From assembly GCA_025786725.1 (NCBI GenBank), contig JAHLTZ010000092.1, positions 1 through 29,107 on the forward strand: a stretch of 29,107 bases of DNA. Direction: 5' to 3'. This DNA comes from Syncephalis fuscata. Taxonomy: Eukaryota; Zoopagomycota; Zoopagomycetes; Zoopagales; Piptocephalidaceae. This document shows positions 23,301 through 29,107 of the stretch, one piece after another (position 1 is the first letter of the stretch; each line of letters begins with the position of its first letter). Both the position numbers and the translations under genes were made by a program. A model generated the notes under the pieces. It was not told the origin of the DNA. It searched no databases and saw only the letters and a program-made list of their open reading frames with translations.

Positions 23301-24123
23301 GAACGACCAGCGCTTTACAGATGGTATGATTCGACGATTTATTGGCCATGTCAGTACACTTTCTGTACAAAAGTTCAGTTCCAATGTGATTGAAAAGTGC
23401 ATTCGAATGGCGCAATTGGATACACGCAAATATCTTATTAGCGAGCTATTGAATCGCGACCGTTTAGAAAAGTTGCTTCGCGATCCATATGCCAACTATG
23501 TTGTACAGACTGCACTCGATTATGCCGATCCATTGCAACGATCGCAGCTTGTTGACTGTATTCGCCCACTACTGCCTGCGGTCCGCAACACACCATACGG
23601 CAAACGTATCCAAAGCAAGCTGCAACGCGACCCACTTGCCTCTGGATCTATTACGCCGCCTAATAACGGAGATAGCGGCAACTCTAGTGCCGGTTCAAGT
23701 ATCATTGACTCGACACCTATGAACGGCCATAGTAAAAGCTCGTCTATCGGCAATGGCAATGTGGCCGGCCTCAACGATAACGGCAGTGGCAGTATTAGCG
23801 GCAATAATAGCACTACCAATCTGGCCAGCCTTGCCGTAGGCAGTGGTGTTATCGGCTCACGTCCCTCGGCCATTAATACCAACACTAATGGCAACAACGG
23901 TAGCGGTAATAATAATAATACTAGCAGCAGTACTATGTCTCCGCATCCATCGACGAGCAATAGCAGCGGTGCTGGTATTAATATGCCAATTACCTCTGCA
24001 CTAGGATTTGGATTTGCACCTGGTCCATTAACGCCAGGCGCGCATACTGCCAGCACATTTACCAACAGCAATGGCAGCAATCCAATTGGCACTGGTTCTA
24101 ACTTGTGGTGGCCAACTTCCTAA
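20388..24123 (+). CDS. PUF (Pumilio) RNA-binding protein with N-terminal CCCH zinc finger
   Basis: Exons 20388-23192 and 23260-24123 give 1,222 aa. The N-terminal 450 residues are Ser/Asn-rich. A CCCH finger at about 459-478 reads CPFFQQGFCPRGEMCPFSH (C-x7-C-x5-C-x3-H). Gln-rich (about 568-590) and Ala-rich (about 634-645) tracts follow. Eight PUF repeats span about 735-1045 with RNA-contact motifs CRFLQ, NYLCQ, TRAVQ, NHVIQ, CCVLQ, NYVVQ, SNVIE and NYVVQ. The tail is Gly/Asn/Ser-rich. TRAVQ and GCCVLQRC resemble the Puf4/Mpt5 clade. Such proteins bind 3'UTRs containing UGUA and repress or destabilise mRNAs through CCR4-NOT. The simple recognition code gives UGUAUAUA, but Puf4/Mpt5 relatives accept longer 9-10 nt sites. 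The in-frame TAG upstream of the ATG is itself part of a possible splice acceptor. Confidence 0.95.
22094..22152 (+). repeat. CAG/CAA-rich tract encoding poly-Gln
   Basis: Two runs of Gln codons separated by V-S encode the Q-rich segment in the disordered part of the PUF protein. Such regions often drive phase separation, which is an inference here. Confidence 0.85.
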
Positions 24124-24826
24124 GTGCTATTCTGCAATTCTGCAATTTATTTGTTTAATTACTATCTATGCTTTCTGCTCCTTTACCTTTTCTCTCCTTT
24201 CTCCATCTATCCATCTATCTATCTATCTTTCTTTCTCGCTTGAACATGTAAGATGTAATTGTGCCGATACCCAACCACTTTCTTTGCATCTTTTCTTGTC
24301 ACACTGTCTTTTAGTCCGTTTGATTTCTTGACTGTTCCACTATGCCACACATACGCACATGCTTTCCTATTACAACATTACACCTTGGTCCTTTCATTAT
24401 ATCATTATTGTTCGCATCTAAATTCACTTGTTTGCTATCACCATTCAACTAAAGACCCTCGCCTTTCCCTTTCTGTTTTCTTTTCATCTTTGTTTCCTAC
24501 GTGCTGTTGCATTTACAACAGCTGCTTTTTCTTTTTCAAACTGCTTCTCTCTTTCTTTATCAAACCAACCAACCACCATTACATCATTTGTGCTTTTCCA
24601 TTCAAAGGAACGATTTGCGTTTGTTAATAACGACGACGACAATGATAATGGTTGCGTACACGCCTGTATACACGTTAAAGTCATCGCTATTATTTGTTTG
24701 GGTATACACACACGGGTGAATTTCAGATTTATTGTGTTTTTGTTATGTTTCATTGGAAGTACCCACAAATCTATTTCATGTGTTTTAATATTGTTAAAAT
24801 GGTACTGGAATTTAACACAAATGTAA
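24124..24826. other. PUF 3' region, convergent with RRP15
   Basis: Pyrimidine-rich on the plus strand with TCTA tetranucleotide repeats (24203-24228). The open frames here are low-complexity artefacts of CT-rich DNA. Confidence 0.6.
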
Positions 24827-25790
24827 CTATACGTGTGCGATAGTTGTAGATTTGCCTTGTTTAAGTCGATCCAAAAAGCTTGCTTTAGATAATTTGGCCA
24901 ATTGTTCTAATGATAGCCATCATCATCATAGTCATATAACCAATGAATTATTATTAGCATGATTTTTACTGTACAAAAGTAGTCCACATGTCTATTCTAT
25001 TGCCTACCTTTCTCTTTGGCCTTTGTGGTAGCTACTACCAAGGGTGCCAGTGCATCATCTCCAGTCTTTTGATGAACACGTACTGCATTAAATAGCTGAA
25101 TAACTATAATTGGACTGTTAGTAACTAGTCTAAGCAATGATTAATAAATAGCAAATTACATACCACCTCGTGTAGCCACTTTCTTTAATCTTTTGTCATA
25201 GTCAAGAGTAAGTGCGACCTCGTCTGGGTCGGTTAAGCGTTGTCGACCTTGTTGTAGCTTTGCATTACGCTCGGCTATCAATACTTTACGTGCTTTACGC
25301 TCCAATCGTTCCTCTTCAAGTCGACGTTCTACAACACGGTTCTTGGCCATTACTGGCACCTATAAAGTATATTCATTAATCATTTCGCTTTGTTATTAAT
25401 AGTATAGCTACATACCATTGTCTCATGCTGATTAAGTGACATATTAAGCACACGATCAAGAGCAGCGGCAAAATCTGCCGAATTGTCAACAGCACGAGTA
25501 CGCTTACGCTCTATAACATCGACACATTAACTATTTCACTTCTATTGAATCTACATAGCTAACGACTTACTTTTCTCTACCATCTCTGCACCATTAATAT
25601 CATCACTTGAATCGCTATCATTTGACTCGTCAAAGCTATCGCTACCTGTATCCTCTTCCTCCTCTTGCTGCTGTAGCTGTTCCACATCCTGCTCTTCTTC
25701 TTGTTCGCTCATAGTGGAATCCTCCATAGCTTCGTCTGATGACACATGGCTTTCCTTCTTTTCCGGTATCTTATTCTTTCGGTTGGCCAT
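24827..25790 (-). CDS. RRP15: Ribosomal RNA-processing protein 15
   Basis: Minus-strand exons 25790-25571, 25510-25416, 25359-25164, 25103-25008 and 24906-24827 give 228 aa, all in phase. The N-terminus (MANRKNK) is followed by a long acidic Glu/Asp/Ser stretch. The Rrp15 domain then reads ADFAAALDRVLNMSL, a Lys/Arg/Glu-rich helix (ERRLEEERLERKARK), the hallmark LKKVATRGVIQLFNAVR, and TTKAKEKEQ leading to SKASFLDRLKQG. RRP15 is a nucleolar factor of pre-60S assembly needed for 27S/5.8S and 25S rRNA maturation. The ATG at 25790 is chosen because the upstream open frame has no ATG. Confidence 0.93.
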
Positions 25791-26257
25791 TATAGTCGAT
25801 GCTACGCGTATACTGTATAGATTATGTGCGTTACAAACAATAGCAATCAATCGACCTTAAAGCAAAAATGAGATCAATAGCAAGTAATAACTCTTTTTTC
25901 TTTTTTTAAATTTGTCTATTTTTATCTATAATAATTTTTGCGATTTCACAATCATCCATCAAAACTTAACAACAATGAGCGTCAAATATCAATGGGTGGG
26001 CTTAAAAAAGTTCACATTATTTTGTTGTGGCGTAGCGAAAACAATTACTTATTACTCAACGCTTATTAATGGAGTGTACGCTGTGTAAAAGTACTAATAT
26101 TGCTCGTCAAACTGCTCAAACACCACACAGATCCGTTTAGATGGTATTAAACATGATGGTTGTATTTTTAATCTATTTAAGAACATTTTTGTGGCAAATA
26201 AAGAATAACAACGGTATCAGTTATCAAGTTTAATTTGTATCTGGTCAGTTTTATCGT
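25791..26257. other. Intergenic region upstream of RRP15
   Basis: AT-rich. No gene seen. It probably holds the RRP15 promoter. Confidence 0.55.
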
Positions 26258-26683
26258 ATGTCGCAGCAACAATCCGCCAACGGTCATTATATTTTTGACA
26301 GCTTGTTCACACGTGACCCGCCCACCCACAATAACCACCCATGGACTCATAATGCGGACATACCAATTGAAGGCTATATACTATTGCTTTGTTTCTTTAC
26401 CTTTGGTTACTGCCATTCCTTTATTTTATTATTGCGACTGGCGATAGCCATTATTGTTATAGCTACGTCTTTTGCCCTACTACCGCCACCACCACTGCCA
26501 CCACTATTGTTTGACTTTAAGAGCAGCGTTACTGCACTTAGTATCGGGTGCGTGGTCCTCCTTATTTTGCTCCTGTCGCGCATTCGTTTCTCCTTAGTCT
26601 TTTGTGTGGTGTGTTGTGTGCGTGCACATGTGTACCTACACTTTATACCAGTTCAGTTTTGTTGCTTCTATTCATTATATTAA
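26258..26683 (+). CDS. Possible membrane protein or first exon of one
   Basis: A 141-codon ATG frame starts MSQQQSANGHYIFDSLFTRD and carries a hydrophilic segment (HPWTHNADIPIEGY), then three hydrophobic stretches (about 41-52, 54-75 and 93-110). The layout vaguely recalls the N-terminus of lysophospholipid acyltransferases, but no acyltransferase motif (NHxxxxD) follows in the frame. The last 30 residues look non-coding. It could be a genuine first exon whose downstream exons I cannot find, a decayed gene, or chance. Confidence 0.33.
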   Translation: MSQQQSANGHYIFDSLFTRDPPTHNNHPWTHNADIPIEGYILLLCFFTFGYCHSFILLLRLAIAIIVIATSFALLPPPPLPPLLFDFKSSVTALSIGCVVLLILLLSRIRFSLVFCVVCCVRAHVYLHFIPVQFCCFYSLY

Positions 26684-28526
26684 GCAGGAAGTCACGTACT
26701 TCTATTAACTTTGTCGTTACTAATCAGGGTCTGAATCTGTACGTATTCTACAATCTACAGTAAGTTGCGTAGCTACAGTGAACCACGCGTTCTCCAATGT
26801 GTTTAATGGTAATAATATAGCAGTGATAGCAACAATAATAGTGGTAGCAATATTGTATTTTATTATATTCTATTCATAATACTATCTGTTTTCCTGACTT
26901 GTAGTGTATTGATGCGTGTGAATGGCGAATCTGTATGTATATAGGCGTGTGTATCTGTGTATATATGGTGTGGGTGGATAAATAATGAGGCATGGATTGA
27001 ATGCCAAGTTAATATCAGTTTATTGACTTGCAAATGCTTGCCTTATTTTTTTCGTTTGTTTGAATGAAACAAAGCGCAATTGTTGATAGTCTCAATGGCT
27101 GTGGATTAATTAGCGCTATTTCTATATCAAAGGCGATTGTAGTCATGGAGTGTGATTATGACCGCCGATCTATCCATTGTTGTTTTATGCATTAAGCAGA
27201 GGGGATAGAGGTAAACGGAATTCAAAGGTATGAAGGCCCGCCAATGAAAGCTTGATATGGTAGTAGACATGCTGGGTGTTGTTACTATTATTACTTTCTG
27301 TGCCATTGATATGACTATTCATGTTGCTATTCTATTATTTTTGTACAGTTTAATAGACGTATAAATAGTGTTTAATAATATACCATGGATGAATTATAAA
27401 CTGTATAGCGAGAAAGCGAGAGACAGAGAAATAGTCCAGCCATGGCCATCTGCCCAATCAGTCGGCGTGCTATACCTGATACAGATTTATTTCCAAAGCA
27501 GATGTTGGTCACCCAAACTTCCTTTAAACTTGACCGCTGCCTTCTGTAACAGTAATACCCTACTCTTTTTCCTTACGACGCTAGTGCAGTAGCAATAGCA
27601 ATAGCAATAACCATAGCCATAGTTTAACAGTGGCCATAGCAATAGCATCGGTTATCCCTGCTACTTTATAGTATTTGCAATAGCAGTACTAATTGTTAGT
27701 AGTCGCGTTAGTTTACTATTCTTTACTCAGTCGTATTTCGTAGCTATTACTGTTATTTTGCTGCTTTTACTTTTCCCGTTTATTCTTTAAAAACACCGCG
27801 CATAATCTGTAAGTATTAAACACAACAGAACAGTTACGGCTTGTCCAGATACATAGGCTTGAACGAGGACAACACAATACCTACTCGTCTTCATCTCTGT
27901 ATGCCTAGCCCCTTTTGCATGCGTGCATGTGCTAGTGAATCTAGCAGGTATTGTGTTTTGTCGGCTACTCGGGCAAAGAAATTCAAGCTAGTGGTCAATT
28001 GTCGTTGACTGTTGCCTATACAATCGTGTGTGTTGGTGTGTAGTGTGTGTGAGTGTGAGTGGAGTATGCGTGTATGAGTGTGTATGCGTGTGGTACTAGG
28101 TGTATTTGCGTGTATGCGTATTCGCGTATTGTTTTACGTCGTTGCGCTGCAGCTATTTACCTATACGCTCTATCCAACATACTAGCTCTATTGTTATTAT
28201 TATCAACAGCGTTTTATTATTGTTATTGTTATTATTATCACTCCTACTGCTATTACTGTTGTGCTCGTCGTGGGTATACGCTTCTTTGGGTGGTGTGGGC
28301 GCCTCATCTGCGTCGCCTACCTACCGGCTTATTTCCCCGTGGACTTGCCCCTTTTTTCTCCTGTCTTGCAGAGTGTGCGTGCACTCCTTCCGCCTCAACG
28401 CACTTGCACATCTCGCTGCTTCACACTACTGGATCCTCGGCGGTTCTGCTTGTGTTGCTATTGCTATACATGAGCTTTTTATTACTACCAGTTCTAACAG
28501 AATTCGCAGGTAACGGTGTCGTATAG
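26684..28526. other. Low-complexity, gene-poor region
   Basis: Contains AATAGC/CAATAG hexamer repeats (about 27588-27612), TG-rich tracts (28027-28110) and Leu-coding TTA/TTG runs (28190-28260). Overlapping long open frames at 28059-28526 have Leu/Cys-rich low-complexity translations in two frames at once, so neither is trusted. Nothing else is recognised. Confidence 0.5.
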
Positions 28527-29107
28527 CCACCATCACCACCGCACCACCTTCTGCAACCAGTACACCCCTACACCAACTGCTGGGCCGTTGACCAAGCACT
28601 TGCGGCCGTCGTGATTACGGTGGCCTGGACGACAACAGGTGACAGAGCTGTAAGTATTCTCGACACCTTGTCGCTATCTTCCGATACTAACGACAGCAAT
28701 GTCATCTCGTCCGACTCGGTTGCCTTTGTGAACATTTGCTTTATACTGGCATACACCTCTTGGTTACTCTCTATTCTGTATAGTATACACTACAAAAGTA
28801 CGTTTCATACACGCAGCACCGCTTGTCCTTTTGAACTCTAAGAAAAGCAGGCTTGCACTTACACAGCTACATTACGTGTCTAACAAACGACTAACCCGTT
28901 GTTTTTGCCGCTACTTCTTACTTTCTACGTGTATGCACTATCTATTGTACATGTGGCGTGGCTGTTTTTCCTATTCTTTTTATTCTAAATCTAGTTAGTC
29001 TTCTGTGGATCCAATACTTTTATTGCGTATCTGTGCGCAGCCCACGCATCTATCGGTGCCACCGCGCCATTCTTTTAACGTCTTCGGTTGGTTTGCTGTC
29101 GATGACC
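28527..29107 (+). CDS. Possible 5'-unresolved exons of a multi-pass membrane protein, truncated by the window end
   Basis: The frame is open from 28527 to a GTACGT donor at 28798 and includes NCWAVDQALAAVVITVAWTT and VNICFILAYTSWLLSILYS, two likely TM helices. An acceptor CTAG at 28993-28994 rejoins in the same phase to ISLLWIQYFYCVSVRSPRIY, then about 18 more residues, still open at 29107. The RSPRxY segment after a hydrophobic stretch is reminiscent of fungal 7-TM receptors, but that is weak. No start codon could be placed, and additional small exons between 28798 and 28994 are possible. Confidence 0.33.

Noticed and set aside
23520-24092. 190-codon minus-strand Leu/Pro-rich frame opposite the PUF tail
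   Set aside because: Shadow of the low-complexity Asn/Ser/Gly-coding region of the PUF gene.
24071-24826. Overlapping plus-strand frames after the PUF stop
   Set aside because: Translations are Ser/Phe/Leu low-complexity from pyrimidine-rich 3' sequence; multiple frames are open together.
28059-28526. 155- and 137-codon overlapping plus-strand frames
   Set aside because: Both are Leu/Cys/Tyr-rich translations of TTA/TTG and TG repeats; open in two frames without a recognisable domain or good start.

Overview
This is an AT-rich eukaryotic nuclear window with compact genes. They are cut by many short introns, mostly 50-80 nt, with GTAAGT-like donors and TAG acceptors. The gene set points to a fungus, probably an early-diverging lineage: a fungal-type CHY zinc-finger protein, a Puf4/Mpt5-like PUF protein, an EDC4/Ge-1 homologue and a DNAJC12 orthologue occur together. 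A mycoparasite-like zoopagomycete such as Syncephalis would fit, but that is only a guess. No bacterial, viral or transposon genes were recognised.

Layout: a secreted kinase-like protein with two PPxY motifs (898-2198, +); a DNAJC12-type J protein (2781-3518, +); an SFT2 Golgi-transport membrane protein (3705-4619, -); a CHY zinc-finger protein (5006-5590, +); an EDC4/Ge-1 mRNA-decapping scaffold (5798-10099, -); the RuvB-like helicase RVB2/reptin (10785-12863, +); a very unusual secreted-peptide gene with a microexon array (13740-14886, -); a small proline-rich BRI3-like membrane protein (16730-17260, -); an RNase P/MRP Rpp25-like Alba protein (17580-18392, +); a CCCH+PUF RNA-binding protein (20388-24123, +); the ribosome-biogenesis factor RRP15 (24827-25790, -). 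The last 3.3 kb is poorly resolved: one possible membrane-protein ORF (26258-26683) and a possible multi-TM gene running off the right edge.

The standout is 13745-14792 on the minus strand. An exon encoding a textbook signal peptide is followed by about twelve tandem, diverged copies of an 81-83 bp unit. Read on the minus strand, each unit is a complete short intron (GTAAGT...TAG) and the introns are separated by exactly 3 nt. The gene therefore appears to carry eleven intact 3-nt microexons plus one copy whose acceptor is mutated. The splice signals are kept in every intact copy, while the triplets differ in nearly every copy. This looks like a modular, hypervariable secreted peptide built about one residue per exon. 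It recalls the microexon genes of schistosomes but is more extreme. I know of no described equivalent.

Most of the other genes act in RNA metabolism (decapping, PUF control, RNase P/MRP, rRNA processing) or housekeeping. Two secreted products (the kinase-like protein and the microexon peptide) are candidate effectors. All intron models are read from splice consensus and reading-frame continuity only.
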